A stretch of DNA of 14,030 bases from Terana coerulea (GCA_024811115.1 JAKOGH010000467.1:1-14030); one strand, 5' to 3'; positions 1 through 11,120 are shown, numbered from the stretch's first letter. The notes: generated by a model from the sequence alone, not told the origin. Translations and numbers: made by a program.

Positions 1-258
1 TAGGTAGTATGCTACATTTAATGCGAGAGTGCTGAAAGCTCTGGCTTTTAACGGGGTAAACAGGTGAGGTATCGCATTACGGATCATGCACGTGAAAACA
101 TCGGGGTATAGCACTGGAAAAGTGTTCGAGAAGATCCAACTGTTCATTATCCAAGTTTCCGGGGTCTGGGGAAAAATTGAGCAGGGTGGCAGAAATGATA
201 ACATCGCTATAACATACCTATATGGTTCAGGATGATTGACCTTGCTGCGGCTAGCAAG

Positions 259-452
259 CTAAGCTGCCGGGGTATCCACCTCGCGCTTCCAGTCTGGACT
301 GGTGATCATGTCCTCATGGAGCTCCAGCTGCGAAAGAAAAGGTGATAAGTTGTTGCTGAATGTTGTAAGCACAGGCTGCAGCTTACAGGAGCAGCATGTA
401 CCGAAGCGACCGCGACAACGAGCAAGACGGCGAGTGCACTGAAGAGGCGCAT
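259..452 (-). CDS. Small secreted peptide precursor, 44 aa, two exons
   Basis: Not a family I recognise. Exons run 452-387 and 327-259; the 59-nt intron (386-328) has a GTAAGC donor, a CTTAC branch-like site and a pyrimidine-rich TTTCGCAG acceptor, and joins the exons in phase 0. The first 20 residues form a textbook signal peptide (MRLFSALAVLL..., hydrophobic core, VHA-AP cleavage region). The mature part is only about 22 residues, acidic at its start (LELHED) and contains a dibasic KR at residues 36-37 followed by EVDTPAA and the stop, so a Kex2-type cut could release a 7-residue tail. No cysteines remain after splicing, which argues against a hydrophobin or defensin. A TATA box lies 67-74 bp before the ATG. 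Without splicing the same ATG gives a 48-residue peptide. The start is the only ATG that gives a signal peptide. Gene reality is likely; function unknown. Confidence 0.6.
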
Positions 453-518
453 AATGAACAACCAGGGCAACTCGGTGGGATGGCGCGGGTGGTCTCTGTT
501 CCAACGATCTAGCGTTCG

Positions 519-526
519 CTTTTATA
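519..526 (-). promoter_or_regulatory. TATA box of the small secreted peptide gene
   Basis: On the minus strand the sequence reads TATAAAAG, beginning 74 bp upstream of the ATG at 452. This is a normal distance for a fungal TATA promoter and supports the tiny gene being expressed. Confidence 0.55.
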
Positions 527-596
527 TTCCCCACGTATTCGTCCTCCTGGTAAACTCCTGGCGGCGTTTGACAGCAGGCACTCGAGTAAACTCCCA

Positions 597-1946
597 TGTG
601 GACCCAGCACGGACCTGAACAATGGAATCAGCAGGCACGAAATACCATTCCAGGGCAATCGGCTCCACACCGTTGGTTACCTGCGCGCTGAGTTCAGTAT
701 GCTTGTCCACATGCGCTGGTTACTTCATCTCGTACGCAGCAACGGAGCGGGCTTCCATGCCTGGTTCCTTGATTGCGCAGACTTCTTGGTGATGCCTCTG
801 AAGTGCTATAGATCACCCCGTTCTCGCCCGGGCTGGAAGTGAACGTAGTCGATGCCCGGAGGACGGAGTTGCCGAACCCGCACACCAGCGATGCCGACAC
901 ATGGATCGTGCCATCTGTGGCTTGCACGCCCGCGCTGAGAAGATTTAGAGCGAGTTGGAAAGTTTCGTGCAAGGTTCGCGCAGCCATGATACACATTGAG
1001 CGTCGGCTCGCTGAAAAGATCTCATGCATTCCCAGGGCGCCTGAACTGTGGGTACGCACCTCAAGCATCCGGAAATCGCTCGCGACGCATATTCGACGCG
1101 TGTGACTGAACGAGCAAAAACGCGAATGAAATCTGTCGCACGCGCTGCTGCGCTGCTGACAGCGTGCTGTGCACCTTGCGAATGGCAGGGCCAGGTCGCG
1201 TTATGGTACCTCACCGTCGGTATAGCGCGTGGCGCTGCTGTCCGGACATTCGCTCGACGCTATCGAATGCCGCACCGTGCCGAATGCCGCGACAGTATCG
1301 CACTGTGCCGCTAGTGCTACGAAGGTTCTGCGAGACTGTGTGCGATTATCGAGAGTTAGAATAGACATATTGCGACGCGCCTGTAGAGCAGCGAGCCTGA
1401 GCCCTGCATTCACTTCAAACGCTTGCGCTGCTTGTCTGAGTGGACTGAAGCATGGTCAGAACCTTCAGCTCCACTTTCCATGCCTCGGGTGCATATAGGC
1501 GGCACAAGGTTCTCGGAGGACGGAGCCTTGAGCATGCACGAGCCTGCGAGGGATGGCGGGTCCTCTAAAATCTATCACTCGCATAGCATACAGTGCAAAA
1601 GTTTCCATATACCGGGCTGTAAGCTATTCTCAGCGATGACCAAGCACATAGGTGCGCATCCTGAACGAACGCGGATGAAGAGGGGAGTGAGAGGGGAGAC
1701 GTTTGCTGATTTCAAGCAATTCTCAAGGATCATCGTCGGTGCTAATACTGGCACTCACTGCTAACGTCTTCAATGCGCTCACAATATCGCTGTGATTTCC
1801 GGCTGGTGCACTAGTACTTCATCTATAATGCTGAAGCTGAAGCTAGGGTGAGGTGAATCAGTCGCTCCAGTTGCGACAGGCCGGAGGTTGTTCCTTCCAA
1901 CGTGTCTAATTGTTAGATATATATTATTCTTTGACCAAGACCTCAA
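597..1946. other. No supportable gene
   Basis: About 1.35 kb with many short overlapping reading frames on both strands, none over 125 codons, none with recognisable domain content, and no pair of frames that splices into a coherent protein. The longest (minus 694-1068) looks like chance translation of CG-rich DNA. Minor internal repetition is visible: GGAGGACGGAG occurs near 858 and 1516, and CGAATGCCGC is repeated at 1264 and 1281. The last 35 bases before 1947 are AT-rich (TATATATTATT near 1917-1927), which is probably the upstream region of the tRNA gene. Confidence 0.5.
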
Positions 1947-2043
1947 GGCCTCTTAGCTCAGTTGGTTAGAGCGTGGTGCTAATATCGCGGATCATCACGT
2001 GATTGTTACGCCAAGGTCACAGGTTCGACCCCTGTAGTGGCCA
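1947..2043 (+). tRNA. tRNA-Ile (anticodon AAT) with 23-nt intron
   Basis: A full cloverleaf can be drawn. Acceptor 5' arm is GGCCTCT (1947-1953), the D arm GCTCAGTTGGTTAGAGC is at 1956-1972 (A box), anticodon stem TGGTG (1974-1978) pairs with CGCCA (2009-2013), and the T arm ACAGG-TTCGACC-CCTGT is at 2019-2035 (B box GGTTCGACCCC). The loop is CTAATA, so the anticodon is AAT (1981-1983) and reads isoleucine codons after A34-to-inosine editing. An intron of 23 nt (1985-2007) sits one base 3' of the anticodon, the canonical position cut by the tRNA splicing endonuclease. The acceptor stem has one U-U mismatch (bases 5 and 68). The discriminator base is A; CCA is not encoded. A T-rich terminator follows. 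Confidence 0.9.
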
Positions 2044-2060
2044 TGGTGATTGGGTGCTTG

Positions 2061-2068
2061 TTTCTTTT
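2061..2068 (+). terminator. RNA polymerase III terminator of tRNA-Ile
   Basis: TTTCTTTT starts 18 bp after the discriminator base; the T4 run at 2065-2068 is the first run of four T residues after the tRNA and is a normal Pol III stop. Confidence 0.6.
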
Positions 2069-2069
2069 A

Positions 2070-2462
2070 TCACTTTTACAATGTGACAGTGAAAACTACT
2101 AACTACTAGTCTAGTATCTACTACCTAGTACAAGGCTAGTACTCCCTCCCAGTAGCGGCTAGCCATTTTATACATTTTATAGCGCTGACACTAGTGACAA
2201 GGGTGATGCTCAAGATTTTGAAGTCAAACTGAGTTAAAAGTGTGAGAGGTGTTTTGTCCCAAAGATCAGGCAATGACTATGAATGTGAGCACTGAGCAGT
2301 CTGCACAATTCTGTATAAGTTGGTCCAACCCAGCACATTGAAGCATGGATATCTGTGAATCTGGATGATGTGCTAAACCAGTTTTTGAGATATCAAACCC
2401 CTTGACCCTAAATTTACTGACACTATCAACCGAAAAGTCAGGCTCGACCATCCTCTCCAAGC
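2070..2462. other. AT-rich intergenic stretch between tRNA and xylanase; possible repeat remnant
   Basis: The first part (2095-2170) is rich in CTAGTA/TAGTAC words. The rest contains a 64-codon minus-strand frame (2266-2460) whose translation looks more protein-like than neighbouring noise (KGFDISKTGLAHHPDSQ), but I recognise no family. It lies downstream of the xylanase stop and probably includes the xylanase 3' UTR. No RNA gene or clear terminal repeat is seen. Confidence 0.35.
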
Positions 2463-4205
<1,743 letters not shown>

Positions 4206-4260
4206 GGTGACGATACCGCTGGCGAATAGACAACCGCATCACCTTACATCTTTTCATAGG

Positions 4261-4268
4261 TTTTTATA
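4261..4268 (-). promoter_or_regulatory. TATA box of the xylanase gene
   Basis: The minus strand reads TATAAAAA, 56-63 bp upstream of the ATG at 4205, a typical position for a strongly inducible fungal gene. Confidence 0.6.
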
Positions 4269-5265
4269 CACCTCTGACGCTGCCCGCCATATCCTTGCCT
4301 GTCGGGTCACGTACGCGATCGAGGGGCAGTTTTGCCGTAGACTGCATCATCCTGCCGAGGTTTACGTCCAGAATGTATGCTGCCCACTCGCATGTTTCCG
4401 TATGTTCCTGTCAGCCCTGCGTTCAGCAGGTCATACGCCGCCACGAAGCATGCTCGGCACACGCCAGGCACGATATTGACGATATTGACGACGACTATAT
4501 TGCTCAGAACCCATCACCATTCGTAGTCTGAACAGCGGATCGTGCCAAGCACGCCAAGACTTTGCAATGCAGAGGTAGAAATGGGGTGGGCGGACCGAGC
4601 GAATCATCCGCAAGAATGACCGGGTGTGTCTTCGGAGACTTGTCGCGAAGGAATGGCGTATTTGACAATACTCGAAATACAGGAGTTGTTAGTGTCGAGC
4701 CGCGGCTGACTGGACATGCGGGTAATTGCAGTGTGGACGTGCTCTACTAACTGTGATAATAAGTCCGCGTACAAACGGCAGCAATAAAGCAGTACGCGCA
4801 CCTGATCCCACTCGCAATCCATAGAAAGGCATACGCGAGCCCGAGGCTACGTATCATCTTCGTTGCCAAAATCTCACAGAGTCGCACAGGATTGCAAGCA
4901 TATGAGCCCCAGACTACCGCCAGCGAGGTTGGTCATATCGGAGAGTGTGGAAATGGTACCGGTTCAGATGACTTCAGGATTCCAAATGGTCAAAGTCGAC
5001 GCCATGGTCAGGAGGTATCTCTGGATCACAAAATAGTCCCACATAACCAGCTGTGGAGTCAATTTTAAGCAAAGGCTGCAGTAAAACACACACACACACA
5101 CAATCAATCCGCGAGACCCAGAAATGTCCTGAGTCTGCTTTTGCGTAGCGGTGGTGGCAAGTCGATGTGAAGCTGAGAGTAAGTAGTCTTGATCAAGTCG
5201 CGTCCCCTTTGGGCGGTGTGCCCTATTTCGGAGTTTTCCGGTCATGTGACCCGGTTGATCTGGTG
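4269..5265. other. Intergenic region between divergent xylanase and helicase genes; no gene seen
   Basis: About 1 kb that must hold the xylanase promoter (minus strand) and the helicase promoter (plus strand). I find no frame with domain content, no tRNA or other RNA gene, and no HyuA (5-oxoprolinase N-half) remnants. A 9-bp unit CGATATTGA is repeated in tandem at 4471-4488, and an (AC)n run lies at 5086-5102. The minus frame 4964-5332 crosses the helicase start and looks like chance. Confidence 0.5.
5086..5102. repeat. (AC)n microsatellite, 17 bp
   Basis: Uninterrupted alternating A and C, eight and a half units, in the intergenic region upstream of the helicase. Likely length-polymorphic; no function evident. 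Confidence 0.85.
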
Positions 5266-5268
5266 TAA

Positions 5269-5288
5269 ACGCGCTTTCTGCGACGCGT
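5269..5288 (+). promoter_or_regulatory. Two MCB-like ACGCG elements before the helicase start
   Basis: ACGCG at 5269-5273 and the palindrome ACGCGT at 5283-5288 lie just ahead of the ATG at 5302. ACGCGT is the MluI cell-cycle box bound by MBF at replication and repair genes in fungi, so S-phase expression is conceivable. The position is very close to the ATG and no TATA box is visible; the regulatory role is inference only. Confidence 0.25.
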
Positions 5289-5301
5289 CTTGACACTGTC
5301 C

Positions 5302-7667
5302 ATGCCCGACCCGCAGCGCGCTGCCCTCGCACCGCTCAAATTTTCCTCAGAAGATGGTCATAAGTTAATTTCCAAGATTCTAGAAGCTAGTAAACTATCA
5401 TATGATCCTCATAATTATGTTATAGACGGTGTAAGCAAAGCCCTCGATGGCCTTGATGTGCTGGCAGTCCTGGCAACAGGTGGAGGGAAGACGGACTTCT
5501 TCAGTGTCTACATGCTTGTCATGAAAGCTCTGAGTGAAGATCCATCGCTTTGCTTGCACTACAACAAGATGGTGCCGAAGGACCCGGCATTTATTCTAAT
5601 TCTTCCAACCATTGGCCTGGAAGAAGAGATGGTACGTACCCGCCACGTCGCAGCCAAAGCATTTCACTGACTTGGTGCAGGCGAAGACAATGGAAGCTCT
5701 GGGACTCACGGCCCTTGTCATCAACCGTCAGACACGATATGATGCAAAGAAACGCGGCGAAGATCTTTGGGAGACAGCGCGGTCCGGAGTGGACATCATC
5801 ATCATGTCTCCCGAGATGCTCTCTGGCGACGGCTTCGAGACACTGCTTAGCAGCGAAGGATTCGTGGAACGCGTCTGTGGTCTTGGTGTCGATGAGGTCC
5901 ATCTATGCAACTCTTGGGGTGCAACATTCCGGACGAGCTTCACAGAGATTGGGTTTGGGAAGGCTCGCTTGCCCGATGGTACGGTGCTAATTCTCACCAC
6001 GGCCACTCTAGCAGAAGGAGATGCAACGCAAAACGTGCTCGGGTTTTTGGGCTTGACGACACCGACTTCCATTACATCCGCCGTTCCAATCGCCGCCCTG
6101 ACATCCAAATGCTCTTCCGCACCATGTCCTCACGCGAGAAAGACCTTGTCTATCCTGAGCTCGACTGGATCATCACCGAGAACCGTAAAACCATCATATT
6201 CTGCCCGAGCATAGCCGTCGGTGACCACATCCTCCAGCACCTTCGCAATATCACCCCTCACCCCATTGATCCCAAGCTACGCATCCGCTCTTACAACGCC
6301 ATGGACTGGCCAGACTACAACACAAAGACTCTCGAGCTCTTTCGTGACAACCCTGCGGTGCAAGTCATTGTAGCGACAGACGCGCTGATGGTCGGTATCA
6401 ATCTGCCAAATGTCCAAGATGCCATCGTGTTCACTACACCACAAACACTCGACTCGATGCTGCAGAAGGTCGGCCGTGCCGGACGAGATGGAAGTATTGT
6501 CAGGGACGCACGAGGCATCATTTATCTGAACAAGAGTGCCGAAGATGCGGCACAGAAGGTCATAGAGGGGTCCGAGAAAGGAAGCAAGCCACCAAAGAAG
6601 CCGGCTGCCAGCGCGAGAAAGCAGATGGACTTCGAGATGGCGAGCATGATCCTGGCGCCGTGCAAGACTGTTGCCCAGGACACTCTCTACGGCAACCCCC
6701 TCTGACGATCCCTGTTTTTGTACGAAGTGCCAAGCTTCGACCACCGCCATGTCCACCCCTTGTCATTGCAGCGGTCCTGACTGTAGCCCCGAGCTCGCTT
6801 CGGATGCTCCAGCTCCCGATGAGCCAGCTAAGGCGGCAGACACCAATCCCATACCGCCAAAAGACAGACTTACGAACGACATGCGAGCGATTGGGACGAC
6901 GCGCTTTGAGAAATTACGTCAAGAAATCTACGATGCTGCAGGCAACGAGGCCAACTTCATCCCCTCGTTTATCTACTTTCCCGACCAGACCATCAAGCTT
7001 CTTTTGGACCGATTTGCGCTCTTGCAGTCGGAGGAACCTCTAGAGGCTTACCTGCAGCGCCGAAGGTATCTCAAGCCTCATCAGAGCAAGGTCTGGGCAA
7101 CAGTACAAGAACTCCGGGACACGTTCGCAACAATGCGCGCACAGAAGAAAGCCGAGCGAAACGCACGCGAACGATTGCGCCGCGCACAGAAGAAGGCTTC
7201 GAACGCAGCCGCAGTGGAGAAGTTGGACACGAACTCTGAGTTGGACCTGGAGCTGGAGAGCGAGGCTTCTGATGAGGAGGAAGTTGCACTCTCAGCTACG
7301 AGGAGGGTCTTGATAACTAGGTGAGTGTACCAGCCAACCTGACGGATGATGACGGACTTCTAACATCTGCTATAGATCTGTCGAGCCGTCTACATCATCT
7401 AAGCCAGATGTAGGGACCTCGGGTGCAAGTGAGCCACCGGCCGCGACGACGGTCCGATCTACTGACGTGCAAGCCGTCCAGCCCAAACAATGGGCAATTG
7501 CGACTCGGCTACAGCCAAACCGCAAAGGGAAGCGGAAGCAGGAGGCTGTACCAACGGAGGTATGTCTCAATACTATCCTCTCTCCCTATCTAAAGCCTTC
7601 GCTGAATATTTTGCAGCTCCCGGGCAAGGAGAACGCTTCTCCTAAGAAGATGAAATACAGTCATTAG
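5302..7667 (+). CDS. RecQ-like (SF2) ATP-dependent DNA helicase, about 734 codons, two frame breaks
   Basis: Predicted 3'-5' DNA helicase. Coding parts: 5302-5631, 5681-7320, 7376-7559, 7617-7667; introns of 49, 55 and 57 nt are GT-AG. Motifs in order: Walker A ATGGGKT (residues 58-64), SPEM, DEVH box followed by LCNSWGATFR (181-193, the counterpart of RecQ DEAHCxSxWGHDFR), motif III TTATL, then KTIIFCPS, VATDALMVGINLP and QKVGRAGRDG (motifs IV-VI). A Cys-rich zinc-binding-like region follows (APCKTV... then CFCTKC... CHCSGPDC), then a basic coiled-coil-like helix, an acidic patch and a Lys-rich tail. The glutamine of the RecQ motif 0 is not evident (HNYVIDG). The frame shifts twice: one base short at the T5 run 6044-6048 and one base extra at the C5 run 6696-6700. 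No intron can explain either. Either a young pseudogene or sequence errors. Start: first ATG in frame. Its stop overlaps the stop of the convergent DUF6589 gene. Confidence 0.85.
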
Positions 7668-10600
7668 TCGCTCTCAATACCCGAGTCGTACACAAGGTGA
7701 GAATCTACAGCAGCTTCCACATCCTCGAGCTCATCTCCGCCGTCTGCTAGGCTTCGTAGCTCTTGTTCGCCCTCCCGCAAGATGTCTTCGATGTCCCAGT
7801 CGTCATACTCGATGACAAGATCACCATCGACATGTCTCACCGACCCTCGCGTATAGCGCACTTCTTGCCCTGCACCTTCATCGTCGTCTTCTTCTTCGCT
7901 TTCATCGTCATCATTACCTTCAATATTCTCTTCATCTCTCATCTCTACATCTGCTGACTCGGACGATGTGTTCTCCTTTCTCTTCCACGTTCGTGTTGAT
8001 TCTGCAATCCACTTGGCTAGCTTTCCATCGTAAAGGCGCTTGACTCCAATCACAAATGTATCAACGTCCTCGTCTCGTGCCCCGTAGCGACGTCCTGGGC
8101 GAAACGAGTGCAGCTCCTCCTTCTCGTAAACGCCAAGGAGTACACGAACTTCAGGGTTGCTGTGCGGTGATGTGTGTTTACCTCGTCGCTTCTCCAGGCC
8201 AATGCCTTCCCGCAGGGTGTTCTTCAACGAGACAAACCGTGCAACATTAGGGGCGATTACTCTTCGTATGTGATCTGTGTCCCACTCCGCGCCCTTATGC
8301 AAGATCATCTCTTCAAGCTCGCGGTTGAGATGCTCGAGATGTAAGTCGCCCTCCACATATCTACCCGGCTCGCCAGATGGATTGATTAGCCAATTTTTCA
8401 AGAATACTTCCTTGTAGATGTCGCTTGACTCAAGTTCTAGGTTGGCGATCATCTCGAGGATGTATGCGGTGTACTTGTGATGATTGGACCCAGCGAATCC
8501 AAACATCATTCGCTGCCAAGTTTATTGAGTGTGTATACCCGAGTTACTTGGCATTCACAAGGCTTACCTTCAGTCCCTCGTAGACACCACCACCATCGCC
8601 TAGGGACGCACTTTGGGCATAGTCACGGGTGAGCAAGCCGTCGTGTATTAGCATGATTGAGTTCGCGAGTGCCTGATCTCCGAGGTATGGTCCCTGGGGA
8701 GCTGGCTGCTGACTCTCCTTAGCTGTCTTCGCCTTCGCCTTTGCTCCTTTCCTGCCACCTTTCAGCTTCTTCTTCGCAGCCCGGGAGGCTATGTCAGCTT
8801 CAAGATGTGGTGGAGGGACCCAAGTAGTTCCACGGGGAATAGCGTACACACCCTCCGTGGGAGTCGTGCCGGTGCGTGCGTATTCATACGCTTTTCGGGA
8901 CGAGTATCGCTGATGCAGAAGCGCAGCCGTCTCCTTAAGCTGCGCAAGTCTGGGCAACATGTTCTGAGCATGCGCCTCCTTGAAGTATTGGAAGATATTG
9001 TCCGTCCCGAAGAAGTTTCTGCGGGAGGTTTGTGAGTGCAGTATTCAACAGACTATGCTATAGTTCTGACGTACTTCCAGCAGTGTATAATTCGTGTCTC
9101 GACCACTATGTTCAGTGTGTACAGAGCGGAGTAGTAGTCAGTTTTCGCCAGGTTGGCCGGAGGTTTCTGGCCAATCTTCGTTGAACTATGACCAAGTTTT
9201 GATGGATCCCGTGTGAGTGCATCGTCCCAGTGTGTCTGGAATGTATGAGTGAGGTAGGTTGACCCAGCGTGCCAGATCTCCAGGAAAGGATCGACAAGAA
9301 CCATGCTCTTAAGCGGTCCGTCTTGGTCTCGCATGTGAGCTTTCAGCTGCAGAGTTCGCTCAAATGTTAACCCATCACCTCCCACCCAGACAAGCCTTTC
9401 CACAAAGTCCTCCGGTGTCTGCCCGAGTTGCTGCAAGAAGTCCATCATGGCATCTCGGTACTCGGCGGAGATGTTCTCATTCTTCGCGATCGTCGCAAGC
9501 GGATGGATATCTGTTTTGCGGTCCTGTGGCGCCGGGGTCTTTGCGCCATCCTCGGGATCAAGAAACATCTTCGCCACCCCTGGCTTGAATGATAGTAGCT
9601 CGGGAATATAGCTGACGAGGATCTGGAGCCAATGCAAGGTTCCGACGCGGTTGGCATAGTCGGTGTCAACCATTTTGAGCAGATCATCAACGACCAACTC
9701 GTGCCGCTTGCTATTCTCGATCCGGCTGAGCTTGTCTGCAACATCGAAGACTCTGGGATCAAAGTCTACGACCTCATTCACCATTGCTGACATCCCAATC
9801 TTCATCTCGCTACCATGGCCGATTCTCTTCTCGCGACGCTTCAAGTACTGCTGGATGTTATCGCTTCGAACCATGGGCGCCCGCGTAGGATCTCGTCCAA
9901 GGTCATAGACAAAGTCTGCCTCGTACTTTCCGAGGCGTTTCAACGTAGCAGTGGTAGTGTTGTAAGACGGTGTGTGTCCAATTCGGCTGTTGTACTGAAA
10001 GAGCGTTTGCTGAGCATGGCATGCGAAGTATAGAATCCCGCGTGATATTGCACCGAGGCGAGCGTACGGCGTGCGACAGTACGCAATATCTGTGAGTATT
10101 TCCGATGTGGTCTTGTACCGGCAAGCTTAGTAATGCTTCCTTCCGTGGTAGGGTATGGGATGCACTTACCAACTTGACTGGGCGCATTTTCCGCACTGTC
10201 TGGACTGGCCCGTACCGAATTGCAGGCGCAACCAGTCTCGACACAAGATGGAAAGTGACGCGACTATGTTCTTCAAATATCTTCTGAACTTTCGCGGGTG
10301 TCTCCATGCTGACGTCCTCCCATGATAAACGATACCGGCCTCCAACTCGTTGCGGTACTTCAGAGCCATGAAGCCCATTTGTACCCTTCACTGTCTCCTT
10401 CATCTCCCTCAGCAGTTCCTTGATGACAAGCTCGAGTGCTAGTGTTGACATCACAGCACGCGCGTACTTCATGTCCTGGTAAGTCTTCACCGTCGAGAAC
10501 AAGTCCTTGGCATCCTCTGATCCTTGTGGTGGTCTTCCACTAGGGTGCTCGAGGATGAGCCGCAAGATGTCGCCAAGAGCAGGCTTCGTCGTACTCTGCA

Positions 10601-10951
10601 GGATCCTAGCAACACTTTTTCGATGCCTCTCGGTGCGCGTAACCTTCTTTCCATTATCTTGTTTGACTCTGAAGAACTCGTAGATAAAATTTATAGGATG
10701 CCACTTCTGGTCATCAATGATGTAGTTCAGAACATTGTTCAGCTTCGTCTGTGCTGTGTGGTATGTTCTTCTACTGCCTCCGGTACTCGCAGGACGTTCC
10801 GAGGCGGCCTGACCTGTGGATGACGGCGCGGGACGAGCCTGGTTTGCATTACTCCCTAGACAGACACATAAGCCTCTGGGTGCATTTGGGCTGGTCCATA
10901 ATTACCAGATATATTAGGGTATACATCTTGTGGTACAAAAGAGTATTCCAT
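7664..10951 (-). CDS. DUF6589-family protein, 1022 aa, candidate DDE-type transposase/nuclease
   Basis: Five exons: 10951-10906, 10855-10170, 10111-9075, 9018-8568, 8512-7664; introns 50, 58, 56 and 55 nt; no stop or frameshift over 1023 codons. I recognise the DUF6589 family of Agaricomycetes from QYNSRIGHTPSYNTT (about 275-290), RSDN (326-329), DYANRVGTLHWLQILVSYIP, LVWVGGDGLTFE (484-495), WHAGSTYL, SLGDGG, FAGSNHHKY, and NWLINPSGEPGRYVEGDLHLEHLN (780-803). Function of the family is unassigned. D328, D490 and E800 (or E794) are spaced like a DDE/RNase-H core, which is my inference. There is a Lys-rich stretch at about 670-690 (possible nuclear signal or DNA contact) and an acidic run at about 939-952. 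Start: ATG 10951 (context TTCATGG) spliced to exon 2 by a GTAATT...TCTAG intron; exon 2 has no ATG of its own, so this start is the weakest part. Tail-to-tail with the helicase, stops overlapping. Confidence 0.85.
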
Positions 10952-11120
10952 GAAGTAAAAAAGACCAATACGTGGACAGGAACGTATGTTAATCTCGTAT
11001 CTACGCTCGCGCCGTGCCCACAGCGGCAGACGCCGAGCCCGACTCAGAGCAAGCTCGAGCGCTAGATTGCCAAATTGGGCGAAATGCCCTCACCTGCGAG
11101 GGCGCCCGCGACTTGATGCA

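Noticed and set aside
694..1068. 124-codon minus-strand frame as a gene
   Set aside because: No recognisable domain, no signal peptide, no plausible splice partners; it overlaps equally long frames on the other strand.
5290..5301. Earlier helicase start at a TTG codon at 5290
   Set aside because: Nuclear fungal genes rarely start at TTG; the first in-frame ATG is at 5302 and the extra four residues carry nothing conserved.
6030..6060. An intron that would explain the first helicase frame change
   Set aside because: No AG acceptor occurs in the needed interval, and any longer intron would delete motif III, which is present and conserved.
10106..10169. Acceptor CACAG|ATATTG for the second DUF6589 intron
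   Set aside because: With the clear GTAAGT donor at 10169 it gives the wrong frame; the AAG acceptor at 10112 gives TTSEILTDIAYCRTP in the family frame.
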